This document shows positions 1 through 9,279 of a DNA stretch of 64,000 bases, piece by piece. The stretch comes from Bradyrhizobium sp. CB82 (GTDB lineage: Bacteria > Pseudomonadota > Alphaproteobacteria > Rhizobiales > Xanthobacteraceae). The stretch spans positions 2,857,001 through 2,921,000 of the forward strand of contig NZ_CP121650.1 in the NCBI RefSeq assembly GCF_029714405.1, read 5' to 3'. The position numbers were made by a program, and so were the translations under genes. Below the pieces are notes generated by a model that saw only the letters and a list, made by a program, of their open reading frames with translations, searched no databases and was not told the DNA's origin. Each line of letters begins with the position of its first letter. Position 1 is the first letter of the stretch.

Positions 1-107
1 CGGCTTAGGTATCGGTGGAGGCATTTCCCGCCTTGAAACATGACCGATTTGGCTTAGCTTGCAACCCCGCATTTCGTCATCGCGATGAGAAGGAGCAGGT
101 CACGATC

Positions 108-611
108 ATGCGAGCGCTTTTGCTGGCCGCCTTATTCGTGTTGACCGCTACGGCCGCGTTCGCCGATCCGCCGAAACTTGTCGTGTTTGATTTCGAACTG
201 ATCGACACCAGCCTGCCGGGTGAATTCTACGGATCGAAACCGGAGAACGAGCGCATGCTGCGCATCGGCGATCAGTTGCGCAAAGAACTTGCGCAGTCAG
301 GCAGGTTCCAGGTCGTGGATATCGCGCCGGTCAGTGATGCGGCCCGGCACAGCAATCTCCAGGCCTGCGGTGGCTGCGACGTCACGCTGGCGGGGCAGTT
401 GGGTGCCGATCTCGAAATCACCGGCGTGGTACAGAAGGTCTCGAATCTGATCCTCAACCTCAACATTTACCTGCGCGACGTGCACACCGGAAATCTCGTC
501 ACGGTGGCCAGCGCCGACATGCGCGGCAACACCGACGAATCCTGGTCCCGCGCCATGAGCTACCTGATCCGCAACCGCCTGCTCGCACCGAACTACGGCA
601 AGCCGGAGTAG
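108..611 (+). CDS. secreted DUF2380/DUF3280-like protein
   Basis: A 167-residue protein with a clear N-terminal signal peptide (a hydrophobic Leu/Ala run ending in AFA-D near residue 21). The start at 108 was preferred over the frame's first ATG at 15 because an AAGGAG-like ribosome site lies about 10 bases upstream and the signal peptide then begins at residue 1. The mature part contains VVFDFELIDTS and a CGGCD motif, and matches my memory of a family of unknown function often found beside PQQ-dependent (XoxF-type) alcohol dehydrogenase genes in rhizobia and methylotrophs. It is probably periplasmic. The function is unknown. The context to its right (formylglutathione hydrolase, two-component pair) fits a C1 metabolism locus, so the dehydrogenase may lie off the left edge. 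Confidence 0.75.
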   Translation: MRALLLAALFVLTATAAFADPPKLVVFDFELIDTSLPGEFYGSKPENERMLRIGDQLRKELAQSGRFQVVDIAPVSDAARHSNLQACGGCDVTLAGQLGADLEITGVVQKVSNLILNLNIYLRDVHTGNLVTVASADMRGNTDESWSRAMSYLIRNRLLAPNYGKPE

Positions 612-977
612 ATCTTCGCCTCGCGCTCCGTGAGGCGCCAGGAAACGGGTTCCGCGTCCAGGCTGCTGGCGCGCCGCGCGGGTGGCGAGATTTCCACCCA
701 TGAGCCTTGTGCGACCGGCGATGAAGGCGTGTAGCGAGTCCAAGCCTTCGCCCAAGCGTAAGCTGGTGGGCTACCTCGAAAGAGATGTCGACCGAGCTGG
801 GTGTAAATTTTTATTATCATCTCCCTTCGATGCGATGACCTGCGCCGGCTGTGCAATCAGGTTCGATCGTAACATCAATGCGAAGAGAAATTTGTTGAGA
901 GCGTGAGGAAATTCTGCGCTCGGCACGGGTCGACATTTCACGCAGTTCACGATTCGAAGCAAGCTCAGGAGGGTGCT
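612..977. other. intergenic stretch without a convincing gene
   Basis: There are 366 bases between two secreted-protein genes. A short GC-rich hairpin (GCCTC...GAGGC, about 618-637) follows the first gene and could help end transcription. The rest is of mixed composition, with an AT-richer part at 805-900 that probably carries the promoter of the next gene. Open frames here are short and lack ribosome sites. Confidence 0.4.
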
Positions 978-1463
978 ATGTCAAACAGAGTGCTACTCGG
1001 TTGCGGCATGATCGCAGGGTTGGCCTTCTGCACGCAGGTTTGCGCCGCCGAAGGCAAATATGACATGACCAGTTGCTATGCGGGTCCGAGCCACGTCATT
1101 CAGCAGGGCGAGGGCATCACAGCCGTTTCATACGAACTCACTGGGATGATGCCTGGCCAAGAGGGTACCCCATATCAGAACCTGTCGGGACGTTGCGTTG
1201 GCTTTCTCACCATCATCAAGGGCGACTACAGCGAGACTGGCAGCTGCCAGTTTTGGAATGCGGCCGGTGACAAAGTCTTCGGTGTGTACGCTCGCAAGGG
1301 CGATCCGGCAAAGGCTGAAGGAACCTGGCATGTCGTGCAGGGAACCGGGAAGTTTGACGGATTGACCGACGAAGGCAAGTGGATGCCGGTAGGCGCGTTT
1401 CCGCCTGTGCCGAACGTTGCGAGCGCATGCAATCACGAGTGGGGTACATTCAGCACGAAGTGA
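978..1463 (+). CDS. small secreted protein of unknown function
   Basis: A 161-residue protein beginning with a signal peptide (hydrophobic stretch, predicted cleavage after VCA-A near residue 23). The start at 978 is preceded by CAGGAGGG, a strong ribosome site, so the upstream extension of the frame to 903 was discarded. Four cysteines in the mature part and alternating hydrophobic residues suggest a disulfide-bonded beta-sheet protein (calycin-like barrels are a possibility). I do not recognise the family. It is alone on its strand here, followed about 140 bases later by an intrinsic terminator. Confidence 0.65.
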   Translation: MSNRVLLGCGMIAGLAFCTQVCAAEGKYDMTSCYAGPSHVIQQGEGITAVSYELTGMMPGQEGTPYQNLSGRCVGFLTIIKGDYSETGSCQFWNAAGDKVFGVYARKGDPAKAEGTWHVVQGTGKFDGLTDEGKWMPVGAFPPVPNVASACNHEWGTFSTK

Positions 1464-1597
1464 GGTGTGCCGAACTCAGCGCTGGTGCAGCCAGGGTCCC
1501 GAACACGAGTTGCGCCGATGAGGACCGTGACGGCACCCGGGAGTCAGCGATGTTTTGATCGGAAGGCACGGCGGAGGTAACCGGCCTGATGGTCTCA

Positions 1598-1634
1598 AAG
1601 GGCCCCGACGCGCAATATCGTCGGGGCCTTTTTT
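1598..1634 (+). terminator. Rho-independent terminator
   Basis: A perfect 10-bp stem (GGCCCCGACG at 1601-1610 with its complement at 1619-1628), an 8-base loop, then a run of six T at 1629-1634. It ends transcription of the plus-strand secreted-protein gene and separates it from the convergent formylglutathione hydrolase gene. Confidence 0.85.
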
Positions 1635-1722
1635 GAAGAAGATCGACAAGGCAGCCTATGCTGATCTCCTGCCATGCAATCTCTCACAAGGGGAAGGGGG
1701 AGCGTGCAGCGATAGAGCAGCC

Positions 1723-2568
1723 TCACGCCGTCAATCTCGCAGCATGCCAGTGCAGATGCTCGCTCATGAAGGTCGAGATGAAGTAATAGCTGTGGTCGTA
1801 GCCCGGTTGCCGGCGCAGCGTCAGCGGGATGTTCGCTTTGGTGCAGGCCGCCTGCAGCAGTTCCGGCCGAAGTTGTTCAGTCAAGAAGTTGTCGGCATCG
1901 CCATAGTCGACCAGAAAGCCCGAATATTTCGCGCCGTCCTCGATCAGGGCGACGGTGTCGTGCGCGCGCCAAGTCTCCTTGTTGGGACCGAGATAGCCGG
2001 TCAGCGCCTTGGTGCCCCAGGGCACTTGCGAGGGCGCGACGATCGGCGCAAAGGCGCTCGCCGCGCGATAGCGATGCGGATTGCGCAGCGCGACCGTCAG
2101 CGCGCCGTGGCCGCCCATCGAGTGGCCCATCACCGATTGCCGCTTGGCATCGATTGGAAAGTACTCGGCCACCAGCCGCGGCAGCTCGTCGGTGACGTAG
2201 CTCCACATCTGATAGTTGCGCGCAAACGGCTCTTGCGTGGCGTCGACATAGAAGCCGGCGCCGAGGCCGAAATCATAGGCGTTGTTGGGATCGCCGGGCA
2301 CATCAGTGCCGCGCGGGCTGGTGTCGGGCGCGACGAAGATCAATCCGAGCTCGGCGCAGGCGCGGCGGAACTCGCCTTTCTCGGTGACGTTGGCGTGCGT
2401 GCAGGTGAGGCCGGAGAGATACCAGACCACCGGCAGCTTTGCGCCGTCCTGGTGCGGCGGCACATAGACCGAGAAGGTCATGTCGGTCTTGGTCGCGCCG
2501 CTCGCATGGCGGTACACGCCCTGTACGCCGCCATAGGATTTGTTGGTCGAAACAGTCTGGAGCGTCAT
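1723..2568 (-). CDS. fghA: S-formylglutathione hydrolase
   Basis: A 281-residue alpha/beta-hydrolase that splits S-formylglutathione into formate and glutathione, the second step of glutathione-dependent formaldehyde oxidation in the cytoplasm. The nucleophile elbow GHSMGGHGAL, the oxyanion region YLSGLTCTHAN and the closing DHSYYFISTF segment are diagnostic of the esterase D family. Length is normal for it. The start at 2568 gives the usual N-terminus. The frame runs further upstream through sequence overlapping the regulator gene, which is a shadow. A response-regulator gene lies 77 bases upstream in the same direction, so the two may be co-transcribed. The partner dehydrogenase (flhA/adhC) is not in the window. 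Confidence 0.93.
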   Translation of the reverse strand: MTLQTVSTNKSYGGVQGVYRHASGATKTDMTFSVYVPPHQDGAKLPVVWYLSGLTCTHANVTEKGEFRRACAELGLIFVAPDTSPRGTDVPGDPNNAYDFGLGAGFYVDATQEPFARNYQMWSYVTDELPRLVAEYFPIDAKRQSVMGHSMGGHGALTVALRNPHRYRAASAFAPIVAPSQVPWGTKALTGYLGPNKETWRAHDTVALIEDGAKYSGFLVDYGDADNFLTEQLRPELLQAACTKANIPLTLRRQPGYDHSYYFISTFMSEHLHWHAARLTA

Positions 2569-2645
2569 GCCGAAAACTCCGTGGCGTCTCACCGCATCAG
2601 GATTGCAATGCCTGTGTGACCGAATTTTTGCGCAAGCGCGCTTTG

Positions 2646-3266
2646 TCAGGCGACGCCGCTGTCGATCGCCAGCCGTACCAGCTCGACCGATGTCTTCACC
2701 CCGAGCTTCTGGCGCATGATCGACGAGGTGTTGGCGACCGTCTTGTAGGAGGATTGCACCAGCCAGGCGATCTCCGAGAGGCTCTTGCCGGCGCTCAGCA
2801 GCCGCAGGATTTCCATCTCCCGCGCATTCAGCTTCGACAATGGATTTTGCGCAAGCTGAGGCCCGGCGAACGCGATGCTGCGGGCGATCGCGCTCGGCAG
2901 ATAGGTTTCGCCCTTGCCGACGGCGCGGATCGCCTCGACGAGGTCGTTGGGATCGCCGGTCTTGGAGACGTAGCCCTTCGCCCCGCATTCGATGGCGCGC
3001 GCGGCAAAGGCCGGATCGTCGTTCATGCTGAACATGATGATGCGGGCATCGGGTGCGCGATCCAGGATGCGGCGCGCCAGCTCGAAGCCCGAGACGGTAG
3101 GCAAATTGATGTCGATGACGCAGATGTCGGGGCGCTCGACCATGAATACGCATTCGCCGCTTTCGGCGTCGGCGGCTTCCAGGATATCGATCTCGCCTTC
3201 GTCGGCCAGCACGGCACGACAGCCGGAGGCGACGATAGGATGATCGTCAACGATCAGAATGCGCAT
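2646..3266 (-). CDS. NarL/FixJ-type response regulator
   Basis: 206 residues: a receiver domain (phosphorylated Asp52 in VIDINLP, acidic pair D7/D8, Lys102 in YVSKTGD) followed by a LuxR-type helix-turn-helix around residues 145-190 (LNAREMEILRLLSAGKS...). It is divergent from the histidine kinase gene at 3507 and upstream of fghA. The arrangement resembles the FlhSR/MxaYX-type pairs that control formaldehyde and methanol oxidation. That specific role is an inference from context. Four tandem repeats lie 26-90 bases upstream of its start and could be autoregulatory sites. Confidence 0.9.
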   Translation of the reverse strand: MRILIVDDHPIVASGCRAVLADEGEIDILEAADAESGECVFMVERPDICVIDINLPTVSGFELARRILDRAPDARIIMFSMNDDPAFAARAIECGAKGYVSKTGDPNDLVEAIRAVGKGETYLPSAIARSIAFAGPQLAQNPLSKLNAREMEILRLLSAGKSLSEIAWLVQSSYKTVANTSSIMRQKLGVKTSVELVRLAIDSGVA

Positions 3267-3291
3267 AGGCGTTCCCCGCGACAGCCATTCG

Positions 3292-3353
3292 AGCCGTTAG
3301 TTTTGCAAGCCTTAGTTTTGTAAGCCGTTAGTTTCAAAAGCCTTGGATTTGCG
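3292..3353. repeat. four tandem 15-16 base repeats in the divergent regulator/kinase promoter
   Basis: Imperfect direct repeats of the form AGCCnTTAGTTTTGnA begin at 3292, 3308, 3323 and 3339. The first three are nearly identical and the fourth is diverged (AGCCTTGGATTTGCG). They sit between the response-regulator start (3266) and the kinase start (3507). The helical-turn-scale spacing suits regulator binding, but simple slippage expansion would look the same. Confidence 0.75.
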
Positions 3354-3506
3354 TCGCATGAGACCGAGCGACAACGCTCGCAACGAACGTCCCTCGTTGG
3401 ATCATGCAACCCGGCCGAGATTGCTGTACGGTCCGGATTAGATATCGGGCGCTTTGGTCATGTCAACGCTCCCGATGGACGAACCTTCGCGGGGCGGGCG
3501 AAAGCA

Positions 3507-4871
3507 ATGTGGCAAAATTTATCCTTGCGCGGGCGCATCAATCTCCTGCTGGCGCTCGTGCTGGCTATGGGACTTGGCGTCAACATCGCGCGGCAGGTCG
3601 CGGAGGCGGGGCCGCGCGTCCAGGCGGAGGATCAGAGCGTGATCCGCCTGGCGCGCGAGTTCATCGAGATGATCGTCACCGAACTGAAGGAGGCGCCGGA
3701 TCCCGACGCCAAGCTGAACCAGATCGCGCACGACCTCAACCGGCAGCGCCATATCAGCATTGCCCTGCGCGATGCCAGCGGTAACGCGCTGACCCCGCCG
3801 CGCGCGGACGAGGATGACGACGCGCGAGCTCCGCCGGCCTGGTTCGTCAGCCTCGTTCATCCCGAGCAGACCGCGGTGAGCGTTCCGGTCTCGATCCGCG
3901 GCAATCCGGGCTCTCTGGTGATCACCTCGCATCCCAATGACGAGATCGCCGAGATCTGGGACGGCATCTTGACCCAGCTCGAGATCGGATCGGCCATTGC
4001 ACTGGCGCTGTTCCTGGTGATCATGACGGTGGTCGGCCGCGCGCTAAGACCGCTCGAATCGCTGTCGCAGGCCATGATCGCGCTCGAATCCGGCCGCTAT
4101 GACGCGCGTGTCGCGTCCGGCGGCGCCCCGGAGCTTGCTGCGATCTGCACCCGGCTCAACCACCTTGCGGCAACGCTGGGGGAGGCGGTCGAGGAGAAGC
4201 GACGCCTTGCCGAGCGCGCGGTGTCGCTCCAGGACAGGGAGCGCAAGGAGATCGCTCGCGAACTGCACGACGAGTTCGGGCCCTATCTGTTTTCGCTGCG
4301 CGCTCATGCGAGCGCGCTGGCAAAGCTGTCGGAGGCGCGCGAGCTGAGCGCGGAGGCGGTGCGCAAGCATGGCGGCGCGATCCTCGAACAGGTCAACGCG
4401 CTCCAGCAGTTCAACCGCCGCGTTCTGGAGCGCCTGCGGCCGGTCGGCCTTGCCGAACTCGGCTTGCGCCAGGCGCTCGAATCGCTATCGCGGCTGTGGC
4501 GGGAGTCGCATCCCGAGGTCACCATCGAAACCACGATCTCGCCGGCGCTGGGGGTGACCGGCGAGACTGCCGACCTCACCATCTACCGCATCGTGCAGGA
4601 GGCGCTGACCAACGTGTTCCGTCACGCTCGTGCGACCTCGGTGAACGTCACGATCGAGCCGGCCGAGCAGCCCGGCGGCCAGCGTGAGGGGCGCGGCTGC
4701 GCGCGCGTGCGCGTCCGTGACAATGGCCGCGGCATGGAGCCTGACCAGAAGCTCGGCTTCGGCCTCGTCGGCATGCGGGAGCGGATTCTCGCGCTGGGTG
4801 GAACGCTCAACGTTGCTTCAAGCGAGGGCGGCGTGACGGTGGAGGCGCTGATTCCGACGGCGGCGAGTTGA
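3507..4871 (+). CDS. sensor histidine kinase (HisKA_3/NarX-like)
   Basis: 454 residues. Membrane segments lie near residues 12-28 and 160-177 and bracket a periplasmic sensor region of about 130 residues. A HAMP linker follows (about 178-230), then a HisKA_3 dimerisation helix with the phospho-accepting His254 in RELHDEFGP, and an HATPase domain with N-box Asn369 (QEALTNVFRHA), G1 box DNGRG (405-409) and G2 box GFGLVGMRERI. This is the kinase type that partners NarL-family regulators, matching the divergent gene at 2646-3266. The sensed signal is unknown. A formaldehyde or methanol signal is suggested only by fghA. The ribosome site is weak. Confidence 0.9.
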   Translation: MWQNLSLRGRINLLLALVLAMGLGVNIARQVAEAGPRVQAEDQSVIRLAREFIEMIVTELKEAPDPDAKLNQIAHDLNRQRHISIALRDASGNALTPPRADEDDDARAPPAWFVSLVHPEQTAVSVPVSIRGNPGSLVITSHPNDEIAEIWDGILTQLEIGSAIALALFLVIMTVVGRALRPLESLSQAMIALESGRYDARVASGGAPELAAICTRLNHLAATLGEAVEEKRRLAERAVSLQDRERKEIARELHDEFGPYLFSLRAHASALAKLSEARELSAEAVRKHGGAILEQVNALQQFNRRVLERLRPVGLAELGLRQALESLSRLWRESHPEVTIETTISPALGVTGETADLTIYRIVQEALTNVFRHARATSVNVTIEPAEQPGGQREGRGCARVRVRDNGRGMEPDQKLGFGLVGMRERILALGGTLNVASSEGGVTVEALIPTAAS

Positions 4872-5007
4872 CGGTCGGGATTAATTCCCGATTTCGTCGG
4901 GAAATATGGTGCAAATATTGCCCGACCTTTTGGAGCTGGCGCATTGCTCATCGTCGCTTACACTTCGTCCCGCAATCGGCGACGTTCAAAACAGCCGACG
5001 CTTGCGA

Positions 5008-7461
5008 ATGGGACGGCAGGGGATGGGCGCGCGAAGGTTGTTGATCGCCTCGATGTCGACGGGGCTGGTGCTGTGGACTGACGCCGGCATGGCGGCGCAG
5101 GATGAGGACACCAACGTCCAGAATCTGCCGCCGGTCGAGGTGGTCGCGCCGGAGCCGAGCGCCCGACGCATGCCGAGCCGGCCCGCAACGCGCGTGGTGA
5201 CGACATCGCGTCCGCGCAGTCGCATCTACGTCTACCCGACCGCGCCTGGCAACGCGAAGGGGCTCGACGTCGACAAGGTTCCCTCCAGCATCAACGCCGT
5301 CGATGCCAACCAGATCAAGCGCACCGGCTCGCTGAACGTCGCCGACGCGCTCCGCGACAATGTGGCCGGCGTGAACATCTCCGAGGTGAGCGGTAATCCA
5401 TTCCAGCCGAATGTCGAGTTTCGCGGCTTCATCGCGTCGCCCGTCGTCGGCACGCCGCAGGGGCTTGCCGTCTACCAGAACGGCGTGCGCATCAACGAAG
5501 CCTTCGCCGACAGCGTCAATTGGGACCTGATCCCGACCGCCGCGATCCGGTCGGTCACCGTCGTGACCAACAATCCCGCCTTCGGCCTCAATGCGCTCGG
5601 CGGCGCGGTCAACCTGCAAATGAAGGACGGTTTCACCAATCAGGGCGCCGAGATCGACACCATGGGCGGCTCGTTCGGTCGCATCCAGAGCTCGGCGCAA
5701 TGGGGCAAGCGGGTCGATACCAACTACGCCGTCTACGCCGCGCTCGAGGGACTGCACGACAATGGCTTCCGCAACCTCTCGCAGTCGGACGTGCGCCGCT
5801 TCTATGGCGACATCGGCTACAAGGGCGGCGACAGCGAATTCCACGTCAATATGGGGCTCTCCAACAACAATTTCGGCGCGACCGCCACCGTGCCCGCCGA
5901 GCTGCTCCAGCAATATTGGGGCGCGATCTATACCAACCCACAGACCACCAACAATCGCGTCGGCTACGTCAACCTGACCGGCAAGGTCGAGGCGACGCCG
6001 ACCTGGACCTTCGAAGGCACAGCGCATGCGCGCGTGTTCGAGCAGCGGGTGGTCGACGGCAATCCCACCAACGTGCAGGAATGCGCTGACCCGACGCTCC
6101 TGTGCTTCAACAATGACACCACGCCGGCCAACGGTCTGAACGGCGCGCAGCTCACCAATCCCTTCGCGCCCGGAACGCTGCTTGGCGAACTGGACCGGAC
6201 GACGACGCGATCGACCACATTCGGCGTCTCCGGGCAGGCGACAAACACCGACAGGCTGTTCGCTCACGAGAACCGCTTTGTCGTCGGCGGGAACTTCGAT
6301 GCCAGTGTCACCCGCTTCAACGCAACGGCCGAGCTCGGGACCATCGGTAGGGATTACGTCGTCACCGGCAGCGGGATTTTCTTAGGCCAATCCGGCACCC
6401 CTGCGACAGGCGAAATGGGCCCGGTGTCGCTGCGCACCGTCAGTCAGTATACTGGCCTCTATGCGCTCGACACCTTCAACGTGACCGATGCCTTCGCGAT
6501 CACCGGCGGCGGCCGCTTCAACCTCGCCCGCATCACCCTGGAGGACCAGCTCCGCACCGCGCTCAACGGCGATCACACGTACGACCGCTTCAATCCGATC
6601 ATCGGCGGGACCTACAAGATCACGCCGGAGCTCACCGCCTATGCAGGCTATTCGGAAGCCAACCGCGTGCCGACGCCGCTCGAGCTCGGCTGCGCCGATC
6701 CGAACAACCCATGCCTGATCGCGTCCTTCCTCGTCTCCGATCCGTCGCTCAGGCAGGTCGTGTCCAAGACGATCGAGGCGGGCCTCCGCGGCACCAAGGA
6801 ATTGAACATCGGCACGCTCGGCTGGAAGATCGGCGGCTTCCGCGCCACCAATCATGACGACATCATGGGCCTTCCGGTGGCGGGACGTCAGGGTTTCGGC
6901 TTCTTCCAGAACGTCGGTGCGACGCGCCGGCAGGGGCTCGAGGCCGAGGTCAATCTCAAATCGGCCGCGCTCCAGTTCCATGCGAGCTACGCCTTCGTCG
7001 ACGCACGCTTCCTCAATGCGCTCGAGCTCTCCTCCAACAGCCCGTTCGCCGATCCGACCACAAAGACCATCCAGGTCGTCCCCGGCGACCAGATCCCGGC
7101 CGTGCCGCGTCACCGCGTCAAGGCCGGCGTCGAGTATGCCGTCACCGATGCCTGGAAGGTCGGCGGCGATGCGCTGTTCGTGTCCAGCCAGTATCTGGTC
7201 GGCGACGAATCCAACCAGGCCTCGAAGCTGCCGTCCTACACCGTGTTCAACCTGCACACGTCCTACCAGGTCACCAAGACCATCCAGGTCTACGGCAAGA
7301 TCGACAACGTCTTCGACAATCGCTACGCGACCTACGGACAGTTCTTCGACACCACCGCCGTGCCCAACTTCACCAATGGCGGCAATCCCTTCACCGACCC
7401 GCGCTCGCTGAGCCCGGCTCGGCCGCGCGCCTTCTATGCGGGCCTGCACGCGACGTTCTAG
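5008..7461 (+). CDS. TonB-dependent outer-membrane receptor
   Basis: About 817 residues. A signal peptide (hydrophobic stretch ending near AGMAAQ) precedes a Pro/Arg-rich linker with PPVEVVAPEP, a plug domain (VPSSINAVDANQI, ADALRDNVAGVNISE, FGLNALGGAVNLQMK) and a 22-strand-type barrel ending in a terminal Phe (LHATF), the classic outer-membrane insertion signal. The start is uncertain: ATG at 5008 or 5023 both give the signal peptide, while the ATG at 4906 would add 34 unlikely residues. It follows the kinase gene by 136 bases. The substrate is unknown. Position beside a C1-type regulatory pair makes a lanthanide-chelate receptor (LutH-like) worth testing, but siderophore uptake is the default. 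Confidence 0.88.
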   Translation: MGRQGMGARRLLIASMSTGLVLWTDAGMAAQDEDTNVQNLPPVEVVAPEPSARRMPSRPATRVVTTSRPRSRIYVYPTAPGNAKGLDVDKVPSSINAVDANQIKRTGSLNVADALRDNVAGVNISEVSGNPFQPNVEFRGFIASPVVGTPQGLAVYQNGVRINEAFADSVNWDLIPTAAIRSVTVVTNNPAFGLNALGGAVNLQMKDGFTNQGAEIDTMGGSFGRIQSSAQWGKRVDTNYAVYAALEGLHDNGFRNLSQSDVRRFYGDIGYKGGDSEFHVNMGLSNNNFGATATVPAELLQQYWGAIYTNPQTTNNRVGYVNLTGKVEATPTWTFEGTAHARVFEQRVVDGNPTNVQECADPTLLCFNNDTTPANGLNGAQLTNPFAPGTLLGELDRTTTRSTTFGVSGQATNTDRLFAHENRFVVGGNFDASVTRFNATAELGTIGRDYVVTGSGIFLGQSGTPATGEMGPVSLRTVSQYTGLYALDTFNVTDAFAITGGGRFNLARITLEDQLRTALNGDHTYDRFNPIIGGTYKITPELTAYAGYSEANRVPTPLELGCADPNNPCLIASFLVSDPSLRQVVSKTIEAGLRGTKELNIGTLGWKIGGFRATNHDDIMGLPVAGRQGFGFFQNVGATRRQGLEAEVNLKSAALQFHASYAFVDARFLNALELSSNSPFADPTTKTIQVVPGDQIPAVPRHRVKAGVEYAVTDAWKVGGDALFVSSQYLVGDESNQASKLPSYTVFNLHTSYQVTKTIQVYGKIDNVFDNRYATYGQFFDTTAVPNFTNGGNPFTDPRSLSPARPRAFYAGLHATF

Positions 7462-7484
7462 GACTGCGGGGTGCCGATCATCCC

Positions 7485-9260
7485 CTAAGGTCCTTCCGCC
7501 AGACCCGCGAGCGCCATCGCTGCTCTGAGCTCATGCACCGTCGCCATTCCCCCGCCGGCGGCCTGGAACGCCAGAGGGGCCGGATTCAGCGGAAGCCGCG
7601 TCACGTTGGCCGGGCCGCGCGGCGGCTCGAATAGCATCGCCTGGCTTGCGCCGAGCGGAATCCGATCGAGCTGCCGAATGGCGCTGCGCATCTCGCGCAA
7701 TCCGGCATTCAGAGGCATGGCAAGGGGCCGCTGATCGGACCAGACGCCGAGCGCGCGGGCCGCATCCGGCAACCCGGCTCCGGTCTGCCAGGGATGGCCG
7801 ATGGGCTGCGCCGTATCCTTCAGAATCTGGAACAGCCGTTCGACCCGGTGGGCATCCTTTGCGATGAAGGTGCCCTTGAAGTCGGCGTGGTCGGCGAGGA
7901 TCAAGGCAGCAAGCGCGGCAACGTGAGCCGCTGCGAGCGAGGTGCCGTCGCAGACCGCGTAGCCGTCCGGCGACTGACAGGCAATGACCGCAACGCCGGG
8001 CGCGCAGAGGTCGAGTTCGGGCCCGCGGCAGGAAAACGGCGGTACAAACAACCCGCCCGCCGCCGCAGTGGCGGCTGCGGCCTGCGCCGCCTGCGGACTG
8101 TCTTCTGGGAAGCTTCCCATCCGTCCGACCGCGCCGACTGCCATGACATGCGGGGAACAGGCCGGAAACAGTACGCCCTCTCCGGAGTTGCCGGCAGCGG
8201 CGATGATGCTGACGCCTTGTTGCTTGGCCATGGCGATGTGCTGCTCGACCAGCACGGAGCCGCGCTCGCAACCGACTCCGACGCACGCCACGTCGATGCC
8301 ATTTTGCAGGCAATCATCGAGCGCCGCGATCAGGTCGCTGCAGCGGGCATCCAGCGGAAGCTTGTAAACATGCAGTTCGCTGTCCGGGGCGTAGCCGCGG
8401 ATGCCATGATCTGCCTGCGCAGCCGCATTGATGATGCCTGCGCAAGGCGTACCGTGGCCAGTGACATCCTTTGACCATGAGCGATCTTCGCCACTTCGGG
8501 CATCGATGCCGTGCTCGATGCCAGCCAGTTGCTTGTGGCTGGTCGCCACGCCATTGTCGATGAGCGCGATCTTGACGTCAGCCCCACGGCAGTGGTCGGG
8601 AATTTGATCGAAGCGGATCGCTTCGCCGCTCCAATCCAGCCGGCCAGGTAGCGACAAAGGTTTCAGGGTGAGGGTGTTCACGGCATCGGCCTCGATATTG
8701 GGCTGCTGTTGCCACAAGCCCCAATGGCCGGAGCGTGCGCTGACGAAAATGGCGGCGATTGTTTCCGGCACCTCGTCCCGCAGCGTCAGATCGACGTTGC
8801 CGTCGCGGTCCGTCCGCCCCTGAACTGACGCCTGCTCGCCAACGAGCCGAACGGTTGCCTGTTCCACGGGCGCGCCAGTTTCGCCGAGGACCCGGATCGT
8901 CACCTTCAAGTCCGGCCCGAGCGCGGTCATCGCCGTGGCCGCCGGGATGAAAGCGGAGGCCGGGCCGGCAAAGGACGCAGCTCGCAGATGGCTGTCCGGC
9001 TCGATGATCAGGCTGCCGCCCGTGGAGCGGCGCAAGGCGGCGGCGGCTTCGTCAGGCATGCGCACGATCGCAATGGGCGGGCCGCTCACGCCGCGCTGGT
9101 CGTGGGTCCACAGGATGTTGCCGAACTGGTTCAGTTGTTCGGCCAGCGCTTGTGCGCTGACGCCGGGGCCCGCTGGCGCAATCATGTATTGAGTGCTGCG
9201 CACGGGTTTGCTTCGGTTGCCGCTCGAGGTCGGTCGCGCATCGTCTGGACTTGGTGCCAT
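7485..9260 (-). CDS. subtilisin-like serine protease (S8) without export signal
   Basis: 591 residues. Domains in order: an I9-like propeptide region (about 20-95), a beta-sandwich resembling carboxypeptidase-regulatory/Ig-like folds (about 115-200), then an S8 catalytic domain with Asp235 (ALIDNGV), His269 (TGHGTPCAG), oxyanion Asn358 (AAGNSG) and Ser441 (CDGTSLAAAH). The triad is intact. No signal peptide or membrane segment is visible, so it may act in the cytoplasm or be exported by another route. The ribosome site GGAGG is good. It starts 19 bases after the stop of the 152-residue gene and forms the end of a three-gene unit with the Gly/Gln-rich repeat protein, its likely substrate or partner (inference). 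Confidence 0.88.
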   Translation of the reverse strand: MAPSPDDARPTSSGNRSKPVRSTQYMIAPAGPGVSAQALAEQLNQFGNILWTHDQRGVSGPPIAIVRMPDEAAAALRRSTGGSLIIEPDSHLRAASFAGPASAFIPAATAMTALGPDLKVTIRVLGETGAPVEQATVRLVGEQASVQGRTDRDGNVDLTLRDEVPETIAAIFVSARSGHWGLWQQQPNIEADAVNTLTLKPLSLPGRLDWSGEAIRFDQIPDHCRGADVKIALIDNGVATSHKQLAGIEHGIDARSGEDRSWSKDVTGHGTPCAGIINAAAQADHGIRGYAPDSELHVYKLPLDARCSDLIAALDDCLQNGIDVACVGVGCERGSVLVEQHIAMAKQQGVSIIAAAGNSGEGVLFPACSPHVMAVGAVGRMGSFPEDSPQAAQAAAATAAAGGLFVPPFSCRGPELDLCAPGVAVIACQSPDGYAVCDGTSLAAAHVAALAALILADHADFKGTFIAKDAHRVERLFQILKDTAQPIGHPWQTGAGLPDAARALGVWSDQRPLAMPLNAGLREMRSAIRQLDRIPLGASQAMLFEPPRGPANVTRLPLNPAPLAFQAAGGGMATVHELRAAMALAGLAEGP

Positions 9261-9279
9261 GGCGTCGCCTCCTTCGGTT

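Noticed and set aside
1555..2619. 354-codon plus-strand frame opposite fghA
   Set aside because: Antisense shadow of a well-recognised enzyme gene; Arg/Gly/Val-rich translation typical of reversed GC-rich codons.
4948..6267. 439-codon minus-strand frame across the TonB receptor
   Set aside because: Antisense shadow; no motif and no ribosome site.
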